Assembly: GCA_041394185.1 (NCBI GenBank)
Contig: JAWKIQ010000002.1
Location: 124,001-188,000 of the forward strand
Origin: Acidimicrobiales bacterium
Lineage (GTDB): Bacteria; Actinomycetota; Acidimicrobiia; Acidimicrobiales; Poriferisodalaceae
DNA: 64,000 bases
Reading direction: 5' to 3'
Every line of letters begins with the position of its first letter. Position 1 is the first letter of the stretch. The notes below the pieces were generated by a model. It made no database searches, was not told the origin of the DNA, and worked only from the letters and a program-made list of their open reading frames with translations. A program made the translations under genes and the position numbers. Shown piece after piece: positions 18,955-28,198 of the stretch.

Positions 18955-20119
18955 CCGCTGACCTCCGCGTAGATCTGCCGATACCGCTGCGCGATGTTGG
19001 CCATGTCGAGGCTAGGCGCTACGTGGTCTTTGCCGACACGACCACGCTGCGACAGCTCGGTGGGATCGCCCAACGCCTCCCCCAGCGCGCCGGCAAGAGC
19101 GAGGTGATCGCCAGGTTCGACGAGCCACCCGCCACCGGCGGCCAGAACCTCGGCGATGCCTCCCAGACGGCTCGCCACGACGGGCACCCCAGCGGCGAGG
19201 GCCTCGGCCAGCACAACCGGCGTACCCTCCATGTCGCCGTCACGGCCGACCACCGAGGGCATCACCAGCACGGCGCAGGTGCTCAGTTGCTCGAAGACCT
19301 GTGCGCGGCTGACGCGGCCCACGAACTCGACCCGATCTGCTACGCCGATATCGATGGCGAGGCGTTCGAGGAACGGGCCCTCGGGACCATCGCCGGCAAC
19401 CACCAAGCGGGCTCGGGGCAAATCCGACATCGCCCGGATCGCCACGTCGACGCCCTTCTTGTCGGCGAGTCGTCCCACGAACAAGATCTTGTCGGGTTCG
19501 GGCCTGCGCGGCCCGACGGCATCTGCCACCTCGGCCAGGTCGGTACCCATCGGCAGGACCTCGACGCTGACCGATGGAGCCAGATCGTGCACCCGCTGGC
19601 GCAGGTCACCGCTGACCGCCACCACGTGCGCCGCCCGTCGCAAGGCCCAACGACGGACCATCTCGAGGGGGCGACCTTCAGCGAGTGCATGTCGACCCCG
19701 TGGGCTGTCACCACTATCGGAGCGCGCCAGCGAGACGGCACTGCGGCGGCTATGGCCCCGCTGGGCAGCAGCCAGTGGGCGTGAATGACATCTGGGCCGA
19801 CGCTTCGAGCTGCCCGGATAGTGGCCAGCAGCATCGCCGCAAACAGGAACGGAAGCTCGATCACGCGCCACGGCTGCGCCCGGACGTTGGGAAGGGTTGC
19901 TCCGTGGGCCACCCCCTCGATGGGCCGAACGAAGTACGCGAAGCGCCTCACTTCGATGCCTTCCATGACCTCGAAGCGTGCGGCACCTGGAACCCGCGGC
20001 GTAACCACTACCACGCGCTCCAAGTCTGCGATGCGACTGGTCAGGTCGAGGACGAACTGCGGTGTGCCGTCGCCGGCTTTGCCGGGAAAGGTCGAGGTCA
20101 CCACCAGCAGCTTGGTCAT
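18951..20119 (-). pseudogene. GT4 glycosyltransferase, frameshifted
   Basis: Two frames are needed to read this gene. From ATG 20119 the first frame gives MTKLLVVTSTFPGKAGDGTPQF and continues as a GT4 N-domain to VVTAHGVDMHSLK; the second frame, from about 19676 to the stop at 18951, gives PLEMVRRWALRRAAHVV, KILFVGRLADKKGVDVAI and DGDMEGTPVVLAEALAAG, a full donor domain. The span is 1169 bases, one short of a multiple of three. Adding one G in AAGGTC near 19676 would give HSLKGRPLEMVRRW and a normal 389-residue enzyme. Start and stop still overlap their neighbours by four bases, so the loss is recent or is a sequencing error. Confidence 0.8.
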
Positions 20120-21027
20120 GGCTTGTCACCTCCGACGCCCGGCACATCGCCCAGCAGGCGTCTGTGCCAACCGGTGAGCGCGCTTGCGCCCAGCATCAAC
20201 GCCAAGACCAGTGTGGTGGCCATTCGATCGGTTGCCGAGGCGGTAATGGCCAAGGCGCTGTCCAGGTCGGCTAGTCCGGCAAGCAGACCGGACAGAGCTT
20301 CCTTCAGCCCCAAGCCGGCCGGAAACACCCCGGTTGCGGTCGAGATGACGTTCGCCAGAACGATCGGGATGGCCTCATAGAGGCGGTCTCCGATGTCGAG
20401 AGCGTGGATGATGAGGGTGGTTCGACCGATCTCGGACGCAACCATCGCCGCCTCGATGGGCACCAGAGACGGAACCAGGCCGGCTGGGGCGAAGTGATTC
20501 AGGACCACCAACCCCAAACACCCGGCGGCCGCGAGCACCGCCCCGAAAACCGGGGAGGTCAGGATCAAGAAACAGCCGCTGAGCGCAACCCCACTCGCCA
20601 CATAGATCAGCCCGGCGAACGCTTGCAGCTTCACGGCCGTCGACACCTTCGACTGGCCCCGGCTCAGGTACCAGGTACGCACTAGCACCGATCCCGGCAG
20701 TGGCAGCACGTTGGCGCTCGACGCCAGAAGCGACGCGGCCAAGGCCTTCGTGTAGAGGGGCTCGCTGCGACCGGCTCGAGCCAGGGTCCGAAGCTCGAAC
20801 GCGTTGAGCGCAAGGGCCAGGGGTGTGCCGATGAGCGCGGCGAGGGCCACCAGCCACAGGTTGGGATCGAGGTCGCGGCTGCGGTAGTCGTCTACGGCCC
20901 ACCAGGCGATCACAACAAAAACAACGGCGGCAATGACCGAGAGTGCAATACGCACCGGACGCGGCGGGTTCCTGACCTTCGAGACCAGCGCCGAGACACG
21001 AGCGACGGCGCCGACGCTGTCGGTCAT
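20116..21027 (-). CDS. Flippase-like membrane protein (LPG synthase TM-like, UPF0104)
   Basis: The 303-residue protein has about seven to eight membrane helices (AVVFVVIAWWAV, NLWLVALAALIGTPLALALN and further spans to about 285) and no soluble domain. SSANVLPLPGSVLVRTWYL and GVFPAGLGLKEALSG fit the lysylphosphatidylglycerol synthase transmembrane family, whose members are often found with glycosyltransferases and are thought to move lipids or lipid-linked sugars. It overlaps the GT4 gene downstream and the methyltransferase upstream by four bases each, so it belongs to that operon. Confidence 0.8.
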   Translation of the reverse strand: MTDSVGAVARVSALVSKVRNPPRPVRIALSVIAAVVFVVIAWWAVDDYRSRDLDPNLWLVALAALIGTPLALALNAFELRTLARAGRSEPLYTKALAASLLASSANVLPLPGSVLVRTWYLSRGQSKVSTAVKLQAFAGLIYVASGVALSGCFLILTSPVFGAVLAAAGCLGLVVLNHFAPAGLVPSLVPIEAAMVASEIGRTTLIIHALDIGDRLYEAIPIVLANVISTATGVFPAGLGLKEALSGLLAGLADLDSALAITASATDRMATTLVLALMLGASALTGWHRRLLGDVPGVGGDKP

Positions 21028-21779
21028 CGAGGTTTGGTGGCCGTGGCTACGTAACCATCGCTCCAGTCGCGCTGGTAGGCCAACCGCTGGATGGTCGAGA
21101 AGGGCTTCAGAACACCGGGCTTCAGGATCTTGCCCATGCGGTTGAGCCTGGACTCGGTGGCCACGCCCGACTCGATGGTGCGGTCGATGCGGTCTTGTTC
21201 GTCTGTCGCATCATCGGGTCGGCTACCAGTGACTCGATTCATCAAGGTCTGGGTGTGCCTCAAGACATTGCCCAGTGGAAAGCCATAGTTCGAGATCGCC
21301 ACCTGCTCGAGCCCAGCCGAGGCGAAGAGGGCCTCGAGTTCGCCGTGCTCGTAGCGGCGCACATGACCCACAGCGCGGTCGGCGTCGCCGAATTTCGCCT
21401 GATGCGCGGGCACAGAAACCAGCAGTCGTCCTCCCGGCTCGAGATATTCGAGCCATGAGCTCAGTGCGCTGCGGTCGTCTTCGATGTGTTCGAGAACCTC
21501 GAATGCCATCAGATAGGAAAACGTCTCGCGTTCGAGTTCGGCGAGTGAGTCGACCACCCTGGCCCGACCCTCGAACCGATCTCGCAACAGTTCGCGGCTG
21601 CGCTCGCCCAGGTCGTTGAGGGTGGCGTCGAAGCCGCGCTCGACGAAGGTCTCGGTCACGTGGCCGGTGCCGGCGCCGACCTCGAGGAGCCGGCCCGGCT
21701 GCCAGTCGGAGGTGACATCGCCGATACAAGCCAACCTCAACAGATGGCGCGGCGAAGGAACCCATTCGGTTTCAGCCAC
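21024..21779 (-). CDS. Class I SAM-dependent methyltransferase
   Basis: This protein has LLEVGAGTGHVTETFVERG as SAM site, LMAFEVLEHIEDDRSAL and YLEPGGRLLVSVPAH, followed by a helical C-terminal part. I prefer GTG 21779 (MAETEWVPSP) since GGAG lies seven bases upstream and the overlap with the GT2 stop is then only eight bases; an ATG at 21806 would add nine residues. It may methylate a lipid-linked intermediate made by the GT2 and GT4 genes on either side, but the substrate is not identifiable. Confidence 0.82.
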   Translation of the reverse strand: MAETEWVPSPRHLLRLACIGDVTSDWQPGRLLEVGAGTGHVTETFVERGFDATLNDLGERSRELLRDRFEGRARVVDSLAELERETFSYLMAFEVLEHIEDDRSALSSWLEYLEPGGRLLVSVPAHQAKFGDADRAVGHVRRYEHGELEALFASAGLEQVAISNYGFPLGNVLRHTQTLMNRVTGSRPDDATDEQDRIDRTIESGVATESRLNRMGKILKPGVLKPFSTIQRLAYQRDWSDGYVATATKPR

Positions 21780-22701
21780 GAGACGACTCCGCCACGGTGT
21801 CGGCATCGCGACGCCGCCTGAGGTGCACGAACAGCTCGGCCAGCAGTCCCACCGAAACGAGCTGAACGGCCACGACCGTGCACAGCACTCCGATGATCAG
21901 CGCGGGCCTGGTGCCGATGCCCTCGCCCATGATCTTCAGGATGCCCATCCAGGTCAGCAGGCCGGCTCCTATGGCTCCGAGAATCAGGCCGATACCACCG
22001 ATCAGGTGGAATGGCCGGCTGTCGTAGGTGGTCAGGAACTTGACCGTCACGAGGTCGAGGAAGCCTCGCCAGAACCGCGATCGGCCGAACTTCGACCGAC
22101 CCTTGTGGCGCTCTCGGTGATCGACATCGACCTCGGTGACCCGATAGCCGGCCCAGGCTGCCAGCACCGGGATGTATCGATGCAACTCGCCGTACATCTC
22201 GAGCGACCGGGCGACCTCGCCCTTCATCACCTTGAAACCGCTGTTGAAGTCGCGCCCCTCGACACCCGTTACGCGGGCGGTGGCCGAGTTGTAGACCTTC
22301 GACGTGTTGCGCTTGATGAAGCGGTCGTTTCGCACCGAACGCCTGCCGGTGACCAGGTCGAAGCCCGAGTCGATGACCCCGATCATCCGGGGCAACTCGG
22401 CCGGGTTGTCCTGACCGTCGGCGTCCATCAGGACCACGATGTCGGCGTCGACGTTCGAGAACCCGACCCGCAAGGCTTCGGATTTGCCGAAGTTTCTGCG
22501 CAGCCTGATGTGCTGCAGGCGGGGCTGCTGGGCAGAAAGCTCGTTCAGCACCTTGTCGGTGCCGTCGGACGAGCCGTCGTTGACCACCAGGATCGACCAG
22601 TCGGTTGTCAGCGTGTCGAGCACACCGGCCGCCTCTTCGATGACAACGGGAAGATTGTCAGCCTCGTTGTATGCCGGCATCAAGACCGTTATCGACCGCA
22701 A
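21772..22701 (-). CDS. GT2 glycosyltransferase, dolichol/polyprenyl-phosphate mannose synthase-like
   Basis: The 309-residue protein has a GT-A catalytic domain at about 1-225: VLMPAYNEADNLP, VVNDGSSDGT, and the metal-binding DADGQD. RDFNSGFKVMKGEVAR and RHKGRSKFGRSRFW are typical of the DPM1/GtrB branch. Two C-terminal membrane helices (about 232-258 and 265-292) anchor it. Such enzymes charge polyprenyl phosphate with one sugar for use by GT-C enzymes outside, and a GT-C-like protein is encoded at 15944. It is the first gene of the minus-strand operon. Confidence 0.88.
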   Translation of the reverse strand: MRSITVLMPAYNEADNLPVVIEEAAGVLDTLTTDWSILVVNDGSSDGTDKVLNELSAQQPRLQHIRLRRNFGKSEALRVGFSNVDADIVVLMDADGQDNPAELPRMIGVIDSGFDLVTGRRSVRNDRFIKRNTSKVYNSATARVTGVEGRDFNSGFKVMKGEVARSLEMYGELHRYIPVLAAWAGYRVTEVDVDHRERHKGRSKFGRSRFWRGFLDLVTVKFLTTYDSRPFHLIGGIGLILGAIGAGLLTWMGILKIMGEGIGTRPALIIGVLCTVVAVQLVSVGLLAELFVHLRRRRDADTVAESSRG

Positions 22702-22784
22702 TTATCGAATCCTCGCCAAGTCTGAGTCGACCCAGAGTACAGCCGGAGCCCTTGCCGTAGGTGTACCGCTGAGCCCGCCCGGAG

Positions 22785-23921
22785 TCAGGGTTGTGCAATC
22801 ACCACAAGGTCGCGGTTGGTGTGGGTGATCGGGTTCGCCGGGTCGACCGGAATTCGGAACTCACGGAAGGTCATGTCCATGGCATCGAAGGTCAACAGCC
22901 TGCCACGCAGACTCGTTCCGAGGCCCAGCAGCAACTTGATCGCTTCCACGGCTTGGATTGTCCCCACTACACCGGGCAGAACTCCGAGAACCCCGGCTTC
23001 GGCACAGTTGGGCGCCAGCTCAGGCGGCGGGGGCTTGGGCATGAAGTCTCGGTAAGTCGGGCCTTCCACCGGGTCGAAGACGCTGATCTGTCCCTCGAAG
23101 CGGAAGATCGACCCGTAGACGACGGGAATGCCCAGCTTCACGGACGCGTCGTTCAGCAGATAGCGGGTGTCGAAGTTGTCTGCTCCATCGATGATTACAT
23201 CCCAACCGTCGGCGACTTCGAGAACGTTCTCAGCCGATAGATGCTGGGCTATCGGCACCACTTCGACATCGGGGTTCAGTTGGGTGATGGCGGCCCGCGC
23301 CGACTCGACCTTTGCTTGCCCGATGCGCGTTGTGTTGTGAATGACCTGGCGCTGCAGGTTGGTCTCGTCAACGACATCCATGTCGACCAGGCCGATGCGC
23401 CCCACTCCGGCTGCAGCCAGATACAGCGCTGCGGGCGAGCCGAGCCCGCCCAGGCCCACCAACAACACCGACGACTCCAGCAGCCGCTGCTGGCCCGCAA
23501 GGCCGATCTCGGGCAACAGGACGTGACGCCGATAGCGGGCCGACTCGGCCAACGAAACCGCCCCCGGCAGCACCCACTCCATTCCCTCCGATTTCCACCG
23601 ATCGAATCCACCCGCAAGCGACGCCACGTTTTCATAGCCGAGGGCGGCCAAGGTCTGGGCGGCGAACACCGACCTCACCCCCGAAGCGCAGTAGGCCACC
23701 ACGGAGGCCGACCGGTCTGGCACGAGCGTTCCGACAGACGTCTCGAGTACCCCCCGGGGGATCTTCAACGCCCCGTCGATGAGGCCATTCGCCACCTCGT
23801 CGGGTTCGCGTACGTCTAGCAAGACGACATCGTCGTCGTGCAACCTCTGCACCAGTGAGGCCGGATCGATCTCGGCAACGCCGGCTCGGGCTGCGGCGAG
23901 GAGTTCATCGAAGGACGCCAT
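22785..23921 (-). CDS. Rhodanese-ThiF/MoeB adenylyltransferase-sulfurtransferase
   Basis: The 378-residue protein has an N-terminal rhodanese domain (about 15-115; VVLLDVREPDEV and the active-site loop YCASGVRS) and a C-terminal E1-like domain (about 130-378; RYRRHVLLPEIG, ATP loop GLGGLGSPAALYLAAAGVG, DGADNFDTRYLLND, and catalytic Cys in APNCAEAGVLG). It should adenylate and sulfurate the C-terminus of a MoaD/ThiS-like carrier. The domain order is the reverse of mycobacterial MoeZ, and the zinc-binding CxxC before the Pro-rich loop is absent. No sulfur-carrier gene is in the window. Confidence 0.87.
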   Translation of the reverse strand: MASFDELLAAARAGVAEIDPASLVQRLHDDDVVLLDVREPDEVANGLIDGALKIPRGVLETSVGTLVPDRSASVVAYCASGVRSVFAAQTLAALGYENVASLAGGFDRWKSEGMEWVLPGAVSLAESARYRRHVLLPEIGLAGQQRLLESSVLLVGLGGLGSPAALYLAAAGVGRIGLVDMDVVDETNLQRQVIHNTTRIGQAKVESARAAITQLNPDVEVVPIAQHLSAENVLEVADGWDVIIDGADNFDTRYLLNDASVKLGIPVVYGSIFRFEGQISVFDPVEGPTYRDFMPKPPPPELAPNCAEAGVLGVLPGVVGTIQAVEAIKLLLGLGTSLRGRLLTFDAMDMTFREFRIPVDPANPITHTNRDLVVIAQP

Positions 23922-23983
23922 GAGCTCCGAAGCTACTCAGCGGCTCACAAATTGCCACTCAAGTGATGCTTCAGGGCACGCCG

Positions 23984-25300
23984 ATGCCTTCTCCTGTCAT
24001 GAGACGGATGATGCGGTTACTCATTGCGGCCCTGGCCGCCCTGCTGCTGGCGACGGTTGGTTCACCTGCCCTCGCCTCGGCTTCCACGACGAGCCAGGCC
24101 CCGCCTGCAGCGGCGTCGGCCAACACTCGCGCCACGTCGGCAGAGCAGGTCTTGTTCGACCTCCTCAACGATGTTCGTGCCGAGCACGGGCTCGAGGCCC
24201 TGCAGCGTGATCAGCTCCTCGACCAGATCGCTCTCGAGTGGACCCAGGGCATGGCTCCACAAGGTTCGCTGTCGCACCGGGGCGATCTTCGCGCCCAGGT
24301 AGAGCAGCGGGTGACCACCCAGTGGATGCGCATCGGCGAGAACGTCGGGTGGGGCCCCTCGGCCGAGTGGCTGCACCAGGCGTTCTTCAACTCGGCTCCG
24401 CACCGGGCCAACATGCTCGGTGAATACAACCGGGTCGGCATCGGTGCGTTGCTCGAGCCGGATGGCGACCTGTGGGTCACCGTCAACTTCCTGGACGGCC
24501 CCGACCTCGCCCAGGTCACGCCACCAGAACCCTCGCCCGTCGAGGCGACACCCGCCGCGGCCTGGGCCGTGAACCCGAGCGGTGTCGTGGCCCCTGTTGG
24601 TGATGCCCCTTTCCTAGGTGACCCTTCGGGGCTTCCTCTGGCCAGGCCCATCGTCGGCATAGCGTCGACCCCTTCGGGGAACGGGTATTGGCTGGTCGCC
24701 AGCGACGGCGGCATCTTCGCCTTCGGCGACGCAGGCTTCCACGGATCGACCGGCGACATACGGCTGAAGGAGCCGATCGTCGGCATGGCGCCAACCAAGA
24801 CCGGCAAGGGCTACTGGCTGGTCGCCAGCGACGGCGGCATCTTCGCCTTCGGCGACGCAGGCTTTCACGGATCGACGGGTTCCATCGATCTCAACCAGCC
24901 GATCGTCGGCATGGCGCCAACCAAGACCGGCAAGGGCTACTGGCTGGTCGCCAGCGACGGCGGAATCTTCGCCTTCGGCGACGCAGGCTTCCACGGATCG
25001 ACCGGCGGCATGTCCTTGGCAGCCCCCATCACCTCGATGGCAGCCACTTCGGCCGGCTCGGGATATTGGCTCGCCGCAGCTGACGGCGGCGTGTTCACCT
25101 TCGGAGACGCCCACTTCGCCGGCAGCGCTGCGGGCCTGGGAGCCCGGGTGCTGGGGATGACCCCTGGCGCGGAGGGCGACGTCGACTATTGGGTGTACCT
25201 GGCCGACGGCCGCGCTGTTGGGTTTGGCGATGGGCCGGCCGTGTCAACTGCAGTGCTTGACCCTGCCGCTTCGCTGGCGGGTGTTGCCATCAGGCGCTGA
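23984..25300 (+). CDS. Secreted CAP/SCP-domain protein with 42-residue repeats
   Basis: The protein has about 438 residues. ATG 23984 follows AGGG at a 7-base spacing; 23963 or 23999 are alternatives. A Sec signal peptide (MRRMMRLLIAALAALLLATVGSPALASAS region) leads to a CAP domain with VLFDLLNDVRAEHGL, SLSHRG, GENVGWG and SAPHRANML. The C-terminal half holds four 42-residue repeats built on GYWLVASDGGIFAFGDA and GFHGSTG, then a degenerate copy. These are frequent in Acidimicrobiia secreted proteins and may form a beta-propeller. Likely exported and wall-associated; function unknown. Confidence 0.85.
   Translation: MPSPVMRRMMRLLIAALAALLLATVGSPALASASTTSQAPPAAASANTRATSAEQVLFDLLNDVRAEHGLEALQRDQLLDQIALEWTQGMAPQGSLSHRGDLRAQVEQRVTTQWMRIGENVGWGPSAEWLHQAFFNSAPHRANMLGEYNRVGIGALLEPDGDLWVTVNFLDGPDLAQVTPPEPSPVEATPAAAWAVNPSGVVAPVGDAPFLGDPSGLPLARPIVGIASTPSGNGYWLVASDGGIFAFGDAGFHGSTGDIRLKEPIVGMAPTKTGKGYWLVASDGGIFAFGDAGFHGSTGSIDLNQPIVGMAPTKTGKGYWLVASDGGIFAFGDAGFHGSTGGMSLAAPITSMAATSAGSGYWLAAADGGVFTFGDAHFAGSAAGLGARVLGMTPGAEGDVDYWVYLADGRAVGFGDGPAVSTAVLDPAASLAGVAIRR
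24668..25130 (+). repeat. 126-bp tandem coding repeat (about 3.5 units)
   Basis: Matching positions (TAT/TAC TGG of the GYWL motif) fall at 24686, 24812, 24938 and 25064, an exact 126-base period. Units two and three are nearly identical at DNA level, including synonymous positions, which points to recent duplication or gene conversion. The repeat encodes the 42-residue GYWLVASDGGIFAFGDA units of the CAP-domain protein. Confidence 0.9.
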
Positions 25301-25303
25301 GCC

Positions 25304-26068
25304 TCACCACAAGGCGGGCACGATCTGCGAGATGGCGCCTCTCACCAACACGGTGGCCAGGTGGTCCATCTCGGTCGGGTCACCGTTCACGATGACGATG
25401 GGCACGTTGCGTCGGGCGGCCAGGGGAACCACACCGGCGATCGGGTAGACCGCCAGAGTCGTGCCGATGGTCAGCATCAGGTCGCACTCGAGCGCCGCTT
25501 CCTCGGCCCTGCGAATGTCCTCGGGCACAAGCGACTGCCCGAAACTGATAGTGGTCGACTTGAGGATGCCTCCACACTCGGGACAATCGGGATCTTCCTC
25601 GCCCCCTCGGACCCGGTCGAGGGCGACGCTCATGGGGGCCAGGTAGGAGCACGACAAGCAGCCGACGTTGCGGATGCTGCCGTGGATCTCGACTATTCGC
25701 TCGGGCGCCGAACCTGCAGCATGGTGCAGCCCATCCACATTCTGGGTCATCAGCGACAGCAGCTTGCCCTTGCGTTCCAAACGAACGAGCGCCCTGTGTG
25801 CGTCGTTGGGCTCGGCCGACCACGCCCGCGAGTCCAAGCGACTGCGCCATGCCGTCACCCTGATGTCGCGCTCGGCCACGTAGTTCTGCAGCGTCGCCCG
25901 CTTCTCGGCGGCCGGGTTCTTGGTCCACACCCCTTGTGGGCCCCGAAAGTCGGGGATGCCCGAATCGGTCGAGATGCCCGCACCGGTCAGGACTGCAATC
26001 CTCGACGCTTGCGCGATGAGTGATCGTGCGGCTTCGAGGGCTTCAGAGTCGGGAGCTGCGTACGCCAT
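25304..26068 (-). CDS. cobB: NAD-dependent protein deacylase, sirtuin
   Basis: The 254-residue protein is a Sir2 enzyme. The start at 26068 gives MAYAAPDSEALEAARSLI; the open frame goes 72 codons further through non-conserved sequence. Motifs are VLTGAGISTDSGIPDFRG (NAD site), TQNVDGLHHAAG, the catalytic His in EIHGS, a zinc site CLSC...CPECGG, ISFGQSLV and IGTTLAVYP. It removes acyl groups from lysines, for example on acyl-CoA synthetases. It converges on the CAP-protein gene with three bases between. Confidence 0.92.
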   Translation of the reverse strand: MAYAAPDSEALEAARSLIAQASRIAVLTGAGISTDSGIPDFRGPQGVWTKNPAAEKRATLQNYVAERDIRVTAWRSRLDSRAWSAEPNDAHRALVRLERKGKLLSLMTQNVDGLHHAAGSAPERIVEIHGSIRNVGCLSCSYLAPMSVALDRVRGGEEDPDCPECGGILKSTTISFGQSLVPEDIRRAEEAALECDLMLTIGTTLAVYPIAGVVPLAARRNVPIVIVNGDPTEMDHLATVLVRGAISQIVPALW

Positions 26069-26223
26069 CACCAGAGTGTGCTCGCTGGCCGTACTTCGGC
26101 GCACCTCGGGTTCGACATCACCTGCACTTGCGTGGATCAAATACAACGAGATATGTTGAAACACATCCCGATCGCCCTCGGCTGCACTACGCGGTTGCCG
26201 CAGTCTCCGAAAGAGGATGATCG

Positions 26224-26793
26224 ATGTCTCACACCCAAACCACCACACCCGACCTTCGATGCGGACGCCTAGACCTGACGACATGGGTCGACCCCATAGT
26301 CGACGAGCTGGGCCACGATCCGAGGTCGGCCTACGCCGAGATGTTCTGGCTACCGGTGGTGGGCCCCTCGACGTTGTGGTTCGCCAGGGCTGCCGTGGCG
26401 CGAATAGACGGCTCAGAACCCGACGAGCTGATACCGGTCGATGTCTCCGACACTGCAGCCAGCCTGGGCCTGGCCTGGAACGGCGGCATCAACTCACCAT
26501 TCGCCAGAACCGTCATGCGTGCGATCAGGTTTGGCTTCGCGCGCCCGATCGGCAGCCACAGCCTGGCCGTGCGACGCCGATTGGCGCCGTTGAGTCACCG
26601 GCAGGTACAACGGCTGCCCGAGCGCCTGCGCGATGCCCACGTCAGGTGGGCAAACGGGTTGGACGCTCGGGCAGGCGTGGGTCAGAAGTTCTCGACCAGC
26701 TGCAGCAGCGTGCGAACACCAAACCCGGTGCCGCCCTTGGGGCAGATGGCCGAGGCTTCCTCGGTCGAGGCCGGTCCGGCGATGTCCAGGTGA
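26224..26793 (+). CDS. Conserved hypothetical actinobacterial protein
   Basis: The 189-residue frame is convincing to about residue 143: VDPIVDELGHDPRSAYAEMFWLPVVGPSTLWFARA, split here as LGHDPRSAYAEMFWLPVVG and PSTLWFARA, and RRRLAPLSHRQVQRLPERL resemble a family of uncharacterised proteins I associate with actinobacteria. The last 40 residues run into the 3' end of the convergent aminopeptidase gene (112-base overlap) and are probably not conserved, so the original stop may have been lost near 26660. No signal peptide, membrane span or catalytic motif is seen. Function unknown. Confidence 0.65.
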   Translation: MSHTQTTTPDLRCGRLDLTTWVDPIVDELGHDPRSAYAEMFWLPVVGPSTLWFARAAVARIDGSEPDELIPVDVSDTAASLGLAWNGGINSPFARTVMRAIRFGFARPIGSHSLAVRRRLAPLSHRQVQRLPERLRDAHVRWANGLDARAGVGQKFSTSCSSVRTPNPVPPLGQMAEASSVEAGPAMSR

Positions 26794-28130
26794 GCCCAGG
26801 CGTGTTCGCCGGCGAACTCCCGCAGGAACAGTCCAGCCGTCAGGGTTCCACCCCAGCGCCCGCCGCCGATGTTCTTGATGTCGGCGACGTCAGAGTCGAG
26901 CTGCTTGCGGTACTTGTCGGGTAGCGGCAGGTGCCAGACCTGCTCGTCGGCTGCTTCGGCGGCCTGCTCGATCGATCCGATGAGGGCATCGTTGTTGCCC
27001 ATCAACCCGGCGATGTCCATTCCAAGCGCAACCAGGCACGCACCGGTGAGGGTGGCCAGATCGACGATGGCGTCGGGTTCCATCTCGGCTGCCAGGCTGA
27101 GACCATCGGCCAACACGAGACGACCCTCGGCGTCGGTGTTCAGCACCTCGACCGTCTTGCCGTTGCGGGCGGTGAACACGTCACCAGGCATGATCGCCGT
27201 CGGGCCGGGCTGGTTGTCGGTACAGCAGGCGATGCCGACGACGTTGACGTTTGGCGCAACCGCAGCGATCGCCGCCCCGGTTCCGATGACCGCCGCAGCG
27301 CCACCCATGTCGGTCTTCATGTTCATCATGCCGTCGGCGGGCTTCAGAGACAGCCCACCGGTATCGAAGGTGATGCCCTTGCCCACCAACACGAGGGTGT
27401 TGGTGGCGCCTTCGGGCCGCCAAGACCACTTCACCAGGCGGGGTTCGTGGATCGAGCCGGCGTTCACGGCCAACAGGCCACCCAGGCGCTCTTCGCGAAT
27501 CCGGGCCAGGTCCCACACCTCGATGTCGACCGGGGTTCCGGCCACAGCCGCCACCGCGGCGTCTGCTAGGTCGGCGGCGCGGAGGCTGCCCCCCGGACGG
27601 TTAACGAGGTCTCTGGCCAAGGCGATGCCACCCGCAACCCGGGCAGCCTTGGACAGTGCGGCCTCGGTGTCGACGCCGTCTGGAACCGACAGCACCACGC
27701 GCTGCAGCGCTGCTGGGTCCTTGGGCGTGCCCTTCAGTTCGTCGAAGCGGTACGAGGCCAGCAAGACTCCCTCAACCACCGCCTCCAATGCCGTCTGAGC
27801 ACCGATGGCATCGGACGCCTCGACCACCATCGCGGAAGAAACGCTGTCCAGTGCCGACGCAGCTTGGTACATGGTCGCGGCGCGCGACCGAACCGATGCG
27901 ACGGTGGGCTCAGCTTCGCCCAAGCCGCACAGCACCACGACACCGTCGCCACCGGCAGCGACGAGCTTTTGTCCGGGCTTGCCCTCGAAGTCGTTGACCT
28001 TCAGGAGTGCTGCGTCGATGCCGCAATCGTCGAGCCCGTCGGGCCGGACTCCGCGTTCGGCCGCCGCCGCCCCCACCCGGTCGTCGCCGGAAACGAATTC
28101 GAAGCCCGAGATCTCGAACGTGATGGGCAT
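26682..28130 (-). CDS. pepA: Leucyl aminopeptidase (M17)
   Basis: The 482-residue protein is a cytosolic dimetal aminopeptidase. The start at 28130 (MPITFEISG) has GAGGAGG upstream; the frame extends further without support. Metal and catalytic motifs are VGKGITFDTGG, DMGGAAAVIG and the family signature NTDAEGRLVLAD, with TLTGACLVALG and HLDIAGPA near the end. It removes N-terminal residues from peptides in protein turnover. The last 112 bases overlap the convergent hypothetical gene. Confidence 0.93.
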   Translation of the reverse strand: MPITFEISGFEFVSGDDRVGAAAAERGVRPDGLDDCGIDAALLKVNDFEGKPGQKLVAAGGDGVVVLCGLGEAEPTVASVRSRAATMYQAASALDSVSSAMVVEASDAIGAQTALEAVVEGVLLASYRFDELKGTPKDPAALQRVVLSVPDGVDTEAALSKAARVAGGIALARDLVNRPGGSLRAADLADAAVAAVAGTPVDIEVWDLARIREERLGGLLAVNAGSIHEPRLVKWSWRPEGATNTLVLVGKGITFDTGGLSLKPADGMMNMKTDMGGAAAVIGTGAAIAAVAPNVNVVGIACCTDNQPGPTAIMPGDVFTARNGKTVEVLNTDAEGRLVLADGLSLAAEMEPDAIVDLATLTGACLVALGMDIAGLMGNNDALIGSIEQAAEAADEQVWHLPLPDKYRKQLDSDVADIKNIGGGRWGGTLTAGLFLREFAGEHAWAHLDIAGPASTEEASAICPKGGTGFGVRTLLQLVENF

Positions 28131-28198
28131 GCGCCCGCCCTCCTCATGTCTGAACCAAATTGTGGGAACCGTCCCCGCTACAAGGCTACGGTCGCACG

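Noticed and set aside
24668..25130. Regular repeats considered as a CRISPR array
   Set aside because: The period is 126 bases, the sequence is coding throughout and no spacers of independent sequence exist.
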